Assembly (NCBI GenBank): GCA_030549495.1
Contig: JAUIRK010000288.1
Coordinates: 186,001 to 250,000, forward strand
Direction of reading: 5' to 3'
Length of the DNA stretch: 64,000 nt
Source of the DNA: Nectonema munidae
Lineage: Eukaryota; Nematomorpha; Nectonematoida; Nectonematidae
The translations under genes and the position numbers were made by a program. Shown piece after piece: positions 48,341 through 61,079 of the stretch (the first letter of the stretch is position 1; each line of letters begins with the position of its first letter). The notes beneath the pieces were generated by a model that ran no database searches, was not told the origin of the DNA, and saw only the letters and a list, made by a program, of their open reading frames with translations.

Positions 48341-48883
48341 TAAAGTAATTTATCACCAGAATTTTGGATTTTAACTTGAAAAAAACTTTAAATAATGTGA
48401 ACTTATAATAATAATTAGGGAAGAGGATTTTAGTTTTGGGTTAGGGTTAAGTTTAGTAATGTGGATAACATAAATATACATTTTTACTTTAAAATCGTCT
48501 TTTTTTACTTTAGCCTTTATTCAATGTTAGAAATTTGTCTTTCATACTTCAAACACACTCATAAGTCGCTTTTCAGTGTTTAAACCTGGAGATAAAATGC
48601 CAAATTTGTCTTTTGCAAGTAATAAAATGCTTCTTTTTTTTAATTTTGATATAAGAAAATGAAGTAAAAGCTATGAAAAATGGTTTATCATGTGAAAACT
48701 ATATCTATAAAATCAAAATTTTTTGAATTAACACTTTGATCTACGGTATTCCAAAATTTGAAAACTTGCACAGTTTCCAAAAAAATTTGATCTTTTGTTT
48801 TAATTGCTTTGTATTTGAATCGATTCGCTTAGAAACACTATAAATACACATATGTTGAGTTGAAATATCATTTTTATTTTACA

Positions 48884-49560
48884 ATGTATAACAAAATTTC
48901 AAAAGAAAAGTTAGAATAAGTGAAAATGGCTATTTCTGATGGCCTGAATATTTTGGAAGCTTCAAAAATTCTCTGAATTAATTTTTCAACTCGAAAGTTC
49001 ATCATGCAAAAGTATAAAAATGACTCAACTTCCAAAAAACACGGTGGGCACAAAAATGCTTCCCGTCTGATGAAAAACTCAAGTATCCGAAGCAATTGGT
49101 TGAAGTCCTTTGTTTATTCTGAAGGAGTTGAAAAACAAAATTGAAACTAGTTTCATTTAAAATCTCTATCACTTCTATCCACAAATATTCATCTCAAAAT
49201 TACATTGAAAACAGCAAAAAGATAGAATCAGTAGACAAACCTGGTTCTATCATGAAAAGAAAAGTGTACTCGCTTGAGTTCAGTGACTTTGCTCCAAAAT
49301 CACAAGAGAGCATTGTATTTGTAGATGAAAGCGGTTTCAATCTACATTTGATCCGAACTCAAGCCAGAGCTAAAAAAAGAAAAAAAAGACCCAACTTTAT
49401 TGTTCCTTCTCATCATGGGAAAGATGCGAATCTTTAATATTGGCTATGAATTGCTACAAAGTAGTTCATTTATTGAATACATTATCTGAGAGTGGATTGA
49501 TGAAGTAGAATACAAGAGAGCTTAGCAAAAATTGAAACTGACACTTACCTGGTTTTTGTC
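48884..49560 (+). pseudogene. Tc1/mariner-like transposase remnant
   Basis: An N-terminal helix-turn-helix-like region is readable (ISKEKLE.VKMAISDGLNI, LEASKIL, then STSKKHGGHKNASRL). Later, 49230-49437 is open and gives FVDESGFNLHLIRTQARAKK and RPNFIVPSHHGKDANL, the catalytic 'DESGFN' block of IS630/Tc1/mariner-type DDE transposases. In-frame stops and frameshifts separate these parts. No inverted termini or TA duplication were identified. Exact clade not assigned. Confidence 0.65.
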
Positions 49561-50199
49561 TGCAGTGAGGCGCTAGTAGGCTAAACAGTATTCTCCTGTA
49601 GAAGAAATTATAAGTGAAGTTGTTTCGAATTTATTTTTTGAGATAAGAATGATTTTTAAAGGCAACTTTTATTCCCTATATTGTATATCTCTTGTTCTGA
49701 TAAGTAAATGTAAGTTTTATGACTATAGATATCCACAAAAATATGAATTTAACAGTTCGATTTTACAAAAATAGAAATCTTCTATGAGTTTGTAAATTTA
49801 CATGGGATATCGTATGATTATTATAGTCATTAAATATGGTAATATAACGATAAAAAAGTTTGAAAATGTCAATTTTGGGTGCATGGATAAAAGTTGAAAA
49901 TTTTGCAAGTGTCATAAAATATCGAAAGAAAAAAAATATATAAAAAATTTAGGAAAAACGATGACTCTTTTAAGTTGACATCACTGAAAAATAACTGGTA
50001 ATATTATAATTTTAATAGTAAAAAAAGTAGCAAAATTACTTTTACAAGATATAAAGCTACAATTAAAATCTAAATAAGTAGTAATAACACTATTTGATAA
50101 GTAAATTAGATATTTTTATTTTTATGAATTTATTGTATTTAGATGGCGTTAATATATTGACATTGTTTACTATAATTTCATCAAGTAACTTAATTTACA

Positions 50200-50772
50200 A
50201 TTGTAAAAAAAAGTAATTTTGAGATGGTGAAAGAAAGATTGACAAAGTGAGAAAATTTCAATATCTTGACGCTGTTATAGGAAAAAATCTGCAAAACGAA
50301 GCTGATGTGAAGCCTGAAATTTCAAGAGCCAAACAGAGTTTTTGGAAACACAAAGAGCTTACGAGAAACAACTTTCGTACCAAGATTAAGAAAAGACTTC
50401 CTAACGCACACGTGTGGTCTGTTTTCAAATACGGATCCGAAGTTTCTTCACTAACAAGTGCTTTGAAAAAGAAGATAAATGCGTAACCAGAAACCAAACT
50501 GCTTAGAATGATACTGGAACGAAAAACACATAGCAAGATCATCAGAGGGCGAAGAACTGAAAACAATAATAGAAGGAAATGTGGAAAAAGTTAGAAGAAG
50601 AAGACGAACAACATGGTGGCTAGATAACATTAAAGAAAAAATTGGAGAAAAGAGGCTGAAAGAAAATTTGAAATTGGCTAAAGATGGAACAAACGGATAA
50701 AAAAAAAATTGGAGACTAAAAAGAAGTAATAGCTACCAAAGATCGATATCATTCATGGTCAAGAAGAAGAAG
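50200..50772 (+). mobile_element. 5'-truncated RTE-like LINE with 13-bp target duplication
   Basis: Flanked by a perfect 13-bp direct repeat AACTTAATTTACA (50187-50199 and 50773-50785). It carries the C-terminal part of an endonuclease-reverse transcriptase: KVRKFQYLDAVIGKNLQNEA, EISRAKQSFWKHKEL, and a VWSVFKYGSE block. Then, with frameshifts, it shows a degenerate RRTTWLDNIKEK and WR-rich tail ending FMVKKKK. The 3' end is (AAG)n, as in many RTE-type insertions. The open frame 50247-50486 is the best-preserved part. The preserved target duplication shows true target-primed insertion. Confidence 0.8.
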
Positions 50773-51249
50773 AACTTAATTTACACTGTCGTATAAGATT
50801 AAAATTACAAAAAATTAAATTACCATACTTTTTAAAAAATTGATTTTTCATTTTTTTTTTTGAATTCTTGGTCATTTTTTCAAATATTTATATACGAATG
50901 TTCTATAATTTATCATTTTCGGCCTCTTTCCCCAAATTTATATTTTGTCCAAAGTTTTACTAAGCTAATATTTTTTGGAATTTTACTTATCAAGATTGTT
51001 AATATCTATTAAAATAACTAACTAATAAGCCTAATCTATACTAAAATAAGTTCCACGTAAAAGTGAAACAGCTCACTTTTAATAAATATAATTTACAACA
51101 GATTTAGTATAATTACTGTTATAATAGTAAAAATGTAATGTTATATCAGCATAATTATGCATTTTTGAGATTACTAGTCTAAATAGTTGAGATATAAAAA
51201 TATGTAACTATATGATTTTCAAAAATTATCTAAATACACTTTTTTTATG

Positions 51250-51556
51250 TAGGCAACTCTATTTTCTAGATCAGGTTTTAGGTTGCTAAGGGTGGATTGG
51301 ATGGCCTTTCAGGTCTCAAGTTGTTCAGCATTTTTTCATTACTTGAAAGATTTTTATTAAATTATATAGATCTTATATTTATAAAAATAAATGATATTAA
51401 AAATAATTAAACTAACTCAAAATGAGCCCTATTTCTTGGGAAAGGGAAAAATGAAGGCAATGTTTACAATTCCAAAAATTTAACAAGAGATCCATATATG
51501 AGGCCGGAGGGTTGTTAAGCAAGTTGCTTAATTTTTGACCTGAACTCAGTTGCCTA
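51250..51556. mobile_element. Possible inverted-repeat element, about 307 bp
   Basis: TAGGCAACT at 51250-51258 is matched inverted by AGTTGCCTA at 51548-51556. Beyond these, TCAGGT and a GTTGCT.AGGGTGG / AACAACCCT pair also correspond in inverted order. There is no coding content and no clear target duplication, so the family is unknown. Confidence 0.35.
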
Positions 51557-53640
51557 TAAAGAATAAAACTAGAAATAAATTTTTCTTTATTTATTTTTTA
51601 GTTAACTATTCTCACACCCAGCAAATAAAAAGCTGAATAATAGAGAAAGCTTAAGACAAGAACAACGAAAAATTGACTTAAAAAATGCAAAAATTTGACT
51701 TTTATCTCAAAAAAAATTGACTTTTAACTTTTTTAATTAATCTACCATTTAAATAATATTTTATGTTGCATTGATCTGGAACAAAAATGCGTTTCTTAAG
51801 GCATTATAGACATCTCTAATTGAAAAGTTTGTATTTTGCGGGTGGTCAACTAAAAATCAAGAAGATGAGAGTGATCTCTTTTTATTGAGAGCAAGTTCTT
51901 GCCTAAATCACCACTTTTTATGCTTTCTTTAGTTCTTTCCATAAAATTCCATGTTCGCTAAGAATAATTTCTACGAAAATTTTTACTGTTGGAAGATTTT
52001 GGCAGTTTACAATCTCGAAACAAGAGGGTAACCGATACGTTTCAAAAGTAAATGTTTTCCTTATTTTTAATAGTGAGGGACTCAATATTCAGATGCTAAA
52101 TCGTCAACATTTTTGCAAATACTTTTTAAAGTGAAATTTTGTAAATGATGCGGAAAACAAGTAACGTAGAAAAGATTTGGATATGACATTTTAAAAGTTT
52201 TTCCACTTGATACGTTTTATCTTTTTGCAAAAATTTTCGCATATAATACCAAATTCTCTTGCAAAACCAACTAAAAGAAATCAGTTTAAAACAAATTGGA
52301 TAAAATTATAAAAATAAAAAGTAAATATGAATATTTTAATCTTATTTATTGAAATAACTAAAGAACTATAATTCAAGAGTAACACAATTTTTGCAGTGTA
52401 TTTTTATCCTTTTTATCTTGAAAACATTTCAATTTAACAAATTTTTCCAAAAAAAATTTGAATTTATCGACTGAATTAAAAAAAATAGGCTTTTATCAAC
52501 TAAAAAAACCAAAAAAAAAACTGCCAAACACACCCGATACTATCAAAATTATTTTAAGTCTTTTTTGAAGAAGAAACAAAAATTGACTTTTACTCGCCTT
52601 GCAAAAATTTGAGCTTAAGTTTAATCTGTAGACTTTCCATCCAACTCACATAATATGTGTGATATTTAGACTTTTTCACATGGTTTTCACTACCGACACA
52701 ATGCTTTGAAAATTGTAAGAGGATTAAATGAATCTGGAACTGATTATTATCTGTCAGAAGGTGTCAATCACTGTCTAAGCAGCGAAGAAAAAAGTTTGCC
52801 TTGGTCGTTGTTAGCTTCACCGGTTAATGGTTTCATTATCATCACTTTGCGTGGTTTCACTCACTGAGAAAAAAATTAGCATCACTTACTAATTAGATTA
52901 GTGCAGTTGTTCTTTGGATTAGTTAGCGAAGACTTTTACTAACTTGGTTAGTTACGGCTACAAATTTTGCTATTCTGACAGATATAAATAAATAATACAC
53001 CAAAAGGAGCATTCAATATTTTCTTCAATGTTAGAGAGGGTGTGAATAAATAACAAACACATTACACACTCATGAAGATTCAGAGAAAGCCTCATTTGAA
53101 GCATAAAAAAGAGAAATTTAGATGTCGTTAAAAGCAAAGATTTATATTTTTAAATAATGAGTTTTGACGATATAATTTCCATGTTATTTTATAAAGATAT
53201 CCTTAGATCATTAAAAAATTAATTTTAGAAAAAAGTATTATGCATATGTATCCATTTAATCAATAAGTTTGTTTTTATAAATTTTTGAATTTTTTTAACT
53301 TATTTAGCTCAATTTTCATATATTATGTTACTTTATTGACCTCTATGCTAAGTTAATAATGGCAAGGTTGACTCAGCTGTAGTAATAGACACTTATTGCT
53401 ACAAGTATTTTGCATTTTATTTTTTATCATTTAACTTTATTTGGATATATACTCACTTTTTTATTCATTTATGTAACAGAAGTCAAAATCGTAAATAAAA
53501 ATTATTCTTAACTTTTTACTTATTTTGTTGGTAAGTTACACTCTGAAACTGGTCAACCTTACTAATTCATTAACATAACATAAGTGTGTTAAGCAATGTA
53601 AAGAGGCTAATCGCCTATATGTGAATTGCATCAAATATAA
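51557..53640. other. AT-rich non-coding DNA, nothing recognised
   Basis: No ORF, RNA gene or transposon terminus that I can support. Confidence 0.4.
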
Positions 53641-54140
53641 TACAAATAAAATACAAATCAATCAAATAATGAGATATCTTTCATCTTTCCAAAAATCATC
53701 AAGCTTTCTTTCAAAGATATATATATTCAAGGAATCGACAACTTCATTTAGCAAACCATTCCAGTGTTTATATGCTTCAAAAAAAAATTAGTGAAAATTT
53801 GGACAAGAGCGTTTACTAATTTTTTTCTCAATGTGTCTTTTGTTGTGAATGGTGTTCTGAGAGAGATTATTTCATCCTGTTAGCTTTTTTCCTCTCTCGA
53901 TATCTCTGTTGTTATATTTGCGCAATCCGTTACTGTTAAAATTGTTTCAATAGCTGTTTATTGTTAAGTTGGTGTGTAATAAAAATACCATAACAATATT
54001 GGTCTTTAGGATTGTCGGTGTCATAGGGTGAATGTCAGAATAACCCGGGAGAAGTCTGAATGCCAATGAATACTCTAATGCAAACCGTTCTATACGGTCT
54101 TCAGAAGACATACATTTTTAGAGTATAGAATATCTAGTGT
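53641..54140 (-). pseudogene. LINE ORF2 C-terminal remnant
   Basis: On the minus strand at about 53670-53780 the frame reads AYKHWNGLLNEVVDSLNIYI, then FERKLDDFWKDERYLII and a stop. This is the 'WN.LP..VV.A.SLN.FK..LD.FW' signature that closes many CR1/Jockey-type ORF2 proteins. Upstream on that strand (to about 54120) further shifted pieces are visible, for example RIERFALEYSLAFRLLPGYS. The RT core is not recognised. It is 5'-truncated and broken. Confidence 0.6.
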
Positions 54141-55329
54141 TAATTAAGCCTATTCGTGACGAGACAAATTTTTATAGCCCCCCCCCCCTTCTTTTTCTTA
54201 AAATATTGAATATTTTTATATTTTCGCGTGAACCTCCTAAATAATTGATTGTGAATCTGATGATGTCATTTATTTTTCATGAGAATCAATCCTGTCAAAA
54301 GATAAATCAAACCTGTGATGCCAAATATAAAAACTTTAAAATTTATTATAAATTCCACATTTTTTTGGCTTAATATTATCTTAATTTATTTAATAAACCA
54401 ACTTTTGGTGAATAATTCGCGCAAATATTTTACCTGTCAGTAAATTAGTTTTCACAGGCGACTTAACGCCAAACACTTTTTCTCAATATTTTTAAATAAA
54501 CTTATCCATACACAGCAAATCAAGGATACTCATTTTGATTCTCAAATAAAATAATTTTCTTTATGGATATAAAAATGATTTTATCAATCTCATATATAGG
54601 GATAGGGCCAAATTTATACCCAAAGCAACCTGGGATCTTATTTGCTAAAAGCTCATAAATATTCAAATTTATAAATTTTATTTCTCATGAAATTTTTCTA
54701 TAATAACCCTATAGATGTGTTATATATTATATTTAATGATAAATAATTAATTCTTATTCTCAATCAAAATTTTAATTGTGATTTTCAATTAAAATAAATT
54801 TTTTGATTTGAGTTTTTTTGAGAAAATTGTTTTTTGTCAGAATTTGATTTTTTTCTGAAATGTCAAACTTGATTGATTATTTCATACATTCTTGCATCCT
54901 AATTGCGAAAACTAAGTCCTCAAATGAACTCAGCGTCGTAATAGTAAAAATTTAATATACATTTATTGATCATTTTCAGGCATGCATTACCAATTCTATT
55001 TGTACTTTGACACATTTTTTCGCAGTAATCGTCACAAACTTAGCCAAAAAATGGTATTAAATTTTGAAATTTTTTTTTAAGCGAAACTAAAAAAACTGAT
55101 TGATATTTCACATCCTAATTACAAAAAATGAGTCCGAAAATGAAATCAGCATGGTGATCTAGTATAAAAAAATATAAATAATATTCTACAAATAATTTTT
55201 AGTATCATCCATAAATATGATTGACATTTTCACGCTCTAATCGCAAAAATGTGTCAAGAAATAAAAGCAGTCTATATTTTTATTTAAAATGTAGATAAAT
55301 GTTTTTGAGACACTTTCTTAGACGTAAAA

Positions 55330-56370
55330 ACCACAAATTTAATAGACCATTGGGATGGTAAAATTTTAAATGATCTAGAAGAAGATAAGTGGATTGTCTT
55401 CCAGTCATAATCTCTAAAAAGAAAAATTATTCGGGAACTCCAAAACTGTTTTCTTTCACTGGAAAAGTACAAGCAACAGTGATAATTGATTTATTAGTTG
55501 GAAAATTTATGAAAATGTAAAAGCAGTTTATTTTGACACAACAGCTATAAATACAGACATAAAAGCTAGAATATGCAAATTGATTGAAGAAAAACTGAGA
55601 AAAATCTTTTATACTCAGCATGTTGGTATCGCATTTTTGAAATAGTTTTAGCTAAAATCTTCTAGTTTCTTGAATTCGTACAGATGTTGCAATATTTAAG
55701 AGTTCAGCATCATTTGGAATTTTATTGATAAATCTCTTTAACAGAGAGATTAGTCAATGAAACAACTGGCTCAGTTATTAATGATGAAGTTCTTACTTTT
55801 GCTATTACTCAGTTGAATAATTTTTATCCAAGAGAAGACTATAAGGAGTTTTTATAGTTTATAATTATTTTCGCTGGAAAAGCCCCCCCCCCCCCCCCGT
55901 AGGTAAACATTTTTTGACAACAGGCGCTACTCATTATGCAAGATGGTTGTCAAAAGCAGTATATTGCTTAAAAATTTGTTTGTTTCATTATTATCAATTT
56001 GAACTTACAACTTATCTAAAGAAAAGACTATTTGAAATATCTATTTTTGTTTTAAGACTTTACCTCAAAGCCTGATTTGATAAAAATGATGCAGTTTCTG
56101 CTCCACAAAATAATTTCGAAAAGATCTTGTAAAATATGAAAAAAACAAGCCGAGCAAACTTCCATTCAAAACGATAATGTAACATTCTCTTTTCAGCATT
56201 CTTGATATTTCAACTGATTTTCTTAAATTTGATTCATCAACAAGGAAATATTGTAAAAGTTACAAGTCAGCTATGAATATAACAAAAGGTTTGAAAGCCG
56301 TCAATGATTGCGCTCAAATTCGCAGAGCAAAATATCCAAATGCAAATAAATTAACACTTGCAAAATAGTA
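55330..56370 (+). pseudogene. Debris of a repetitive, transposon-like protein family (unnamed)
   Basis: In shifting frames these blocks appear in order: IDHWDGKILNDLEEDK; a KAVYFDTTAINTDIKARICK block; HYARWLSKAVYCLKICLF; LRLYLKA.FDKNDAVSAPQN; and YKSAMNITKGLKAVNDCA. From memory this matches an uncharacterised family abundant in invertebrate genomes (pattern 'HWDGK ... FDTTASNTG ... CRHHI.E ... AKAIYCLKI ... VKAWF.AP ... LKVVND'). I believe it is transposon-encoded but cannot name the superfamily. Stops and frameshifts are frequent, and a 16-C tract (55883-55898) interrupts it. Confidence 0.5.
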
Positions 56371-56848
56371 CACATAAATTAAATTATGTAATGTATAATA
56401 AATGTCACTCTTGAGCGAATTATAAAATTCGTTCAGTTATTTATTATTATTATTTGTATTTCTGTGCATTATATTTATTTTAATATTCATCATTCAAAGT
56501 TAATATCTTGGAATGTTCTTTATAACAAAATATGCACACAAATTACTACCCACTCAAATCTTTATTATTTTAAAAAATATACAATTTTTTTGGGGGTGGG
56601 GCTCAAAAGGAATAAACACGTCATTGATTATGGCTCTAATTTTTTTTCTACTACGCTAATGAAAAATATTGATAGAACATTCAATACCAATAGGTATGAT
56701 AAAAGTATTTAATTACCTTTAAGTATGTTTTTCAAAATAGTATTTTTTAATTATTAAGCCCCATAAAAACAGTAATTTGCTACAGCTGTGTTCACATGCT
56801 AAATGGATTTTAATTCAAGGTAATCTTTAAAAGTGTGTAGGTAATAAC

Positions 56849-56854
56849 TTTATT
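56849..56854 (-). terminator. Polyadenylation signal AATAAA for SLC25A46
   Basis: The minus strand reads TTTTTAATAAAGTTATT about 57 nt after the stop codon, a normal position for a 3' end signal in a compact 3' UTR. It is not proven, since AATAAA is common in AT-rich DNA. Confidence 0.55.
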
Positions 56855-56910
56855 AAAAATAAACATTAAATTAAAAGGGGTGGAGAAAAGTTGGAGTGAG
56901 CAAAGATGAC

Positions 56911-57087
56911 TTAGTCTGTCACTATTGAATTTATAACATTTTTAGAAATTTTGAACAACGCAAATTGAAGAACTGTTTGAAGGATGAGTGCTCCAAAGCC
57001 TTTGTAAAAACCGGGAAAGCCTTCATTGCTCAAGATTTGTTCGACACAACTGAAGAATCCTTCGTATGCTGAATTGATCGGAAGCAC
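56911..57087 (-). CDS. SLC25A46: SLC25A46 terminal coding exon
   Basis: The exon begins after a TTCTTTAG acceptor and encodes 58 residues: VLPINSAYEGFFSCVEQILS, then NEGFPGFYKGFGALILQ and a hydrophobic end, closing at TAA (56911-56913). It joins the upstream exon in phase 0 with no frame change. It carries the last carrier repeat, including the matrix-helix FYKGFG motif and the final membrane helix, both as expected for SLC25A46. It is too short and too distant from the main exon to be seen as a stand-alone ORF. Confidence 0.9.
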   Translation of the reverse strand: MLPINSAYEGFFSCVEQILSNEGFPGFYKGFGALILQTVLQFALFKISKNVINSIVTD

Positions 57088-60083
57088 CTAAAGAACGAAA
57101 TATTTACTATGTGTAAAGCCAAATACTACAATTCTAATAAATGATCTTTTTCATTCCCTTAGTTTATTGGTGTAAGATAATAATTTATAAAGTAACAAGA
57201 CTTCAAGGATTTATCGAGTTGTTCGGCAATTAATTCATTCATTCATTACAATGCAACTATTTTACATTGTAATTAATATATGCATAACTTATCCTAATTT
57301 TGCAGAATCGGCGCACCAATTATCGCCGTGGATACATTTGCCTAGATTTCGTACTACAAGGAGGGGCGACGATCCAGGAGGCCATAGTCCACTAAAAATG
57401 TAAGCTAGACACAGATTTTTAGCTGCTAACCTTACTTCAAAAAGGCGCAGGGTCTATCCCCCCTCTCGGTCCATCCCTGGAGACTACTGACGCCATTATC
57501 AATTGCCTACAAAACCAAAAGAGCATTACACGTTATAAATTTGTGAATAAGAATGAGGATGCAATAAGACTTAAAATTATGAAAATACAAAATAAATTTT
57601 TTTTAAATTTCTAAAAAAATGACTTTTTTTAATTAAAAGTGCTTTTTTGCTTATATTCGGAGGCAAAGGCGATGCTTATTCTTCTATTCTTTGCTTTCTA
57701 TAATTTTTTATTGTTGTCTGTTTTATTCAACAAATTTGATATAAAAATAACCAAGATCAGTTAAAAAAATTTCCCACAAAAAATGGTATTTAATTAAAAT
57801 AAAATATGAACGTTTTAAAAATTCATCATTTTTATGACTATGAGTATTACAGATCATAGTACTTATTTTAAGGAAAAACATTATATGCCTCCTTCATCTT
57901 TATAACATAATTATAAATACATGATACTTTGCCTGAATCCGTGAAATATATTGTCTTTCAAATTACTATTTTTTAAAAGTATAAAAATATACTGAAAATC
58001 GAAAATTAAAAAAAATGAACTATTTTCAGTTAAAAATTTGTAAAAATGACATATGCCTCCTTTATTTTCTATCAAAATTCATAACATTCGAATACGTATA
58101 GCGTTCTCCAAATATCAATTGATATGTTGTTCTAAATACTATTTCCAAAAACGCGGAAAACAGTCAGGGGGCTTTAAATTTAACATTCTGCATAAAAATA
58201 TCATGAACATATAGAATCTAGATGCCTCTAAACATTCATTCTTTTTAAAAAGATTATGTATGTATATATTTAACAAAAATGGGTACAAATGTCATAAATA
58301 TTTTTTTATTCAAATATTAAACGCAAGCCTTTTACGTCATTCATTTAGTGAATATAAGAAAATTTAGGAAAAAAATGTGTTTTTTTAAATACTTAAAAAC
58401 ATATATTCAAATAGATGTTTATGGCGTCTTTTTCTACAAAAAAACTCATTATTAAATCAAGGATTTAACACAAGCCCACACTATATAATTCAAGACATGC
58501 ACCCTTCAACTTAATTTTGTGTGACGCGTATAGTATGATAAGGTACGCTAATCTTCTTGGTTAACGTTCGCCAAGCCAAACAACACAACAAGGTAACTAA
58601 CATTACCATTCGTCAAATCTTAAATACACAAATTTCGTGAAGAATGATTCCAATCCTATTTTATTCTGCCATTTTTTAAAACATTAGTTTAATACGAATA
58701 CTCTGTGGGCTCCCTTTTCTCTTTTAAGATCGTGGTTAAACTAATTTACCATTTTTATTTTGACAATATGACGAAAGACACGTCACGTTATTATACATCT
58801 ACATTCTGAATCGTAGTTTTTCGGAGTCCGCTCATGGCCATGCGATCGAAGGCCGTGGCATAATTCACTAGCCTCGGTTGATAAACACCGATATCGGCAA
58901 AGAATGAATATTCTATTGTAAAATAATTATTTAGTTTGAGAAATGTCTAGAAGGAAACAAAGTGCCATATTAGTAAATATTGTCGACAAAAATAGCAAAT
59001 AATAATCACAAGCCAAAGTAATTTTATATCATGTGATGAAAATTTATTCAACATAATTTTTTTACATACTATCACATCTCAAACAATTAATTGAATAATA
59101 ACTTAATCAAATCTAACTTTTTCACAGTTTTTTGCTAAATCATGGTAAAAACGAAAGAGCGGTGTGATGATGCTTTGGGGTACAGAAAAATAAGTGCCGC
59201 CGAGGTTTTTTTCATTGAAATCAAGCAAAAAATTAATATATCGACTTAGAACAAAAACAGTCTCGCGATTGGCATATCCGTGGATGAGGGATAAGACAAG
59301 TCGTAGTGAGTAGCTTCTGTCATATTTATAATTTCAGGAAAGTGAAATACTCATTCTAGATCCAATATAGTTTCGTGGGTTCGGGAGAGGGGAGAAAAAA
59401 TATACGAATGCGATTCCAAATTCTGGTACTTAAGAACAATAAATGTAGCGTCAACTCTTCGCTGCCGACTTGGACAAAAGAAGGATCACTGCATATGCTT
59501 ACAACAATTAAGCTACCATTTTTTCTTTAGTTAAGAAAATTGATTTTTAATACAAAACTGACTACGATTTCGACTCTGGCTCGTAAATTTATTAGATACT
59601 CCGACTTCGACTCCAATCCCCAACCCTCGTATTTTGTCGGTAATAAATAAAGCAGCGACATCCAATAGAATCGCCTTAAGACTGCTTCGCCAAAAAGGGG
59701 TCGAAGTGGGCGATTCACTGTATTAATTTTCATATTTTATTGCTTTTATCAATGAATTTAGTTTTAGACACTTTTTTAATTATCCCTTTCCTACAATCAA
59801 AATTATGTAAGTGCAAAAAGAATTTTGTGCACCTTACTGTATATATATATGTTATTAGTTATAGTGATTAAAATGCTGAGGTGTTAATTCACTCGTTCAT
59901 TCTCCTCAGATTTTGAAAGGTAGTGATTATAAATCATGAGGGGTTTCTACCGTTCCAATTTCTTGATACCAATTTTCCATTATTAAATTATATATAAGGA
60001 ATGTCTTTGGTTGGAAGATATGTGATACAATTTATACATTGCAATATTTTGTTACATATAAACGAGTAGACTAAGCAAAAAAC
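57088..60083 (-). other. SLC25A46 intron, 2996 bp
   Basis: The donor is CAG|GTTTTTTG at 60083-60082; the acceptor is TTTAG at 57089-57088 on the minus strand. The intron is phase 0. It holds AT-rich sequence and two more GC-rich patches (about 57300-57500 and 58815-58900) that look like diverged mobile DNA without clear ends. No gene is seen inside. Confidence 0.85.
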
Positions 60084-61079
60084 CTGCAGGCCATTATCCA
60101 AGTTGTCAATGATAGATCGCGTTCCTTGAGCTTCTAAGCGATGGACAATGGTTTCGAGGGGATACAAAAGAAAGTCTGCTAAAATGTAGCCGGTGAAGGA
60201 GGATATCAGTTGAGGATACAAGTCATATGCGAGTGTTTCTTTGATTTTGGAGGAGAGAGTCGCTATCCTATCCCCTTCATCCTGTGGATGCAACTTTGAT
60301 AACGCCTGCTTCGCCCTTTTATTATCTGTGTAGGATTTTTGCATGCTCCTCAGCATTAGGAACTCACAGAATCCCGAAATAACGTACTTCGAAATCAGGT
60401 AGACTGTTGAAGAGGGCATCAGATTCCAGACTGTGACGAGACGAGAAGGAGTTGAAGGGCTTGGAAAGAAGCTGCTAGAAATGCGAAAGCCAGCGTCCTT
60501 GAATATATCTAGAATGCCTGAAGAGTCCGACGCCAAGCAACTCTGGATTGTTTCAACAAAGCTGGACGCGTATAGGGGAGAAAGAAGTGCACACACACCC
60601 GCCTTGATGCCCAAGTTCTTGAAGATAGTTTTGATGGGAGTCTGGGGAGTGATGGTTTCGCGCACATCCAGGAACTGAAATACAAAACTCTGAAAAAGTA
60701 TGTGGGAGCCGGTGACAACGAAGACAGATGTAAGGCCTTTCCATAGGGACGAGAAGCTTTGCAGCACCACCATTTTACTGACTGGAGCGAGGAGAGAGAT
60801 GGGTGTCAAGTGGTACCAGCGAGACGTAGAATTGACTTGGCATTGCCTTCTTAACACGATACAAGGGTGAGAAATGATGTGCTTGCTGATTAGGCAAGCA
60901 ATGCCAAGACAAAATGTCATTTGATGCTTTGAAGAAATATCATCTTTTGGTTTTGGCTTTCTTTTCGTTTCTGCGTCTACAACATCCGTTTTTTTAGCTG
61001 TCTTACATCTCCTAGGAGTGAACTCCCATAAACTCACATCAGCAGGGCTTTCTTTACTTGAAAATAAATAGGCAGACAT
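60084..61079 (-). CDS. SLC25A46: SLC25A46 main coding exon
   Basis: 332 of about 390 residues (human protein about 418). SLC25A46 is a degenerate mitochondrial-carrier protein of the outer membrane, known from animals to act in mitochondrial fusion/fission balance and cristae and lipid organisation rather than simple metabolite exchange. Visible landmarks: HPCIVLRRQCQV (71-82), a near-invariant signature; YHLTP (89-93); SLWKG (111-115); SSFVETIQS (172-180); YPLETIVHRLEAQGTR (306-321), the retained carrier motif. Residues 1-50 are polar and Lys-rich, shorter than the human N-terminus. About 15-20 extra residues lie around 250-275. The start ATG is preceded directly by an in-frame TGA, supporting it. 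It is clearly more GC-rich than its surroundings. Confidence 0.95.

Noticed and set aside
48430-48450. GGGTTAGGGTTAAG resembling telomeric sequence
   Set aside because: Fewer than two units in AT-rich DNA; chance.
60660-60700. Possible extra intron in SLC25A46 (TTTCAG-like acceptor on the minus strand)
   Set aside because: The reading frame continues without interruption and matches the family length across this point.
60433-60744. Overlapping frames within SLC25A46 (60433-60678 plus; 60509-60744 minus)
   Set aside because: They lie inside the well-supported SLC25A46 exon and show no separate homology.
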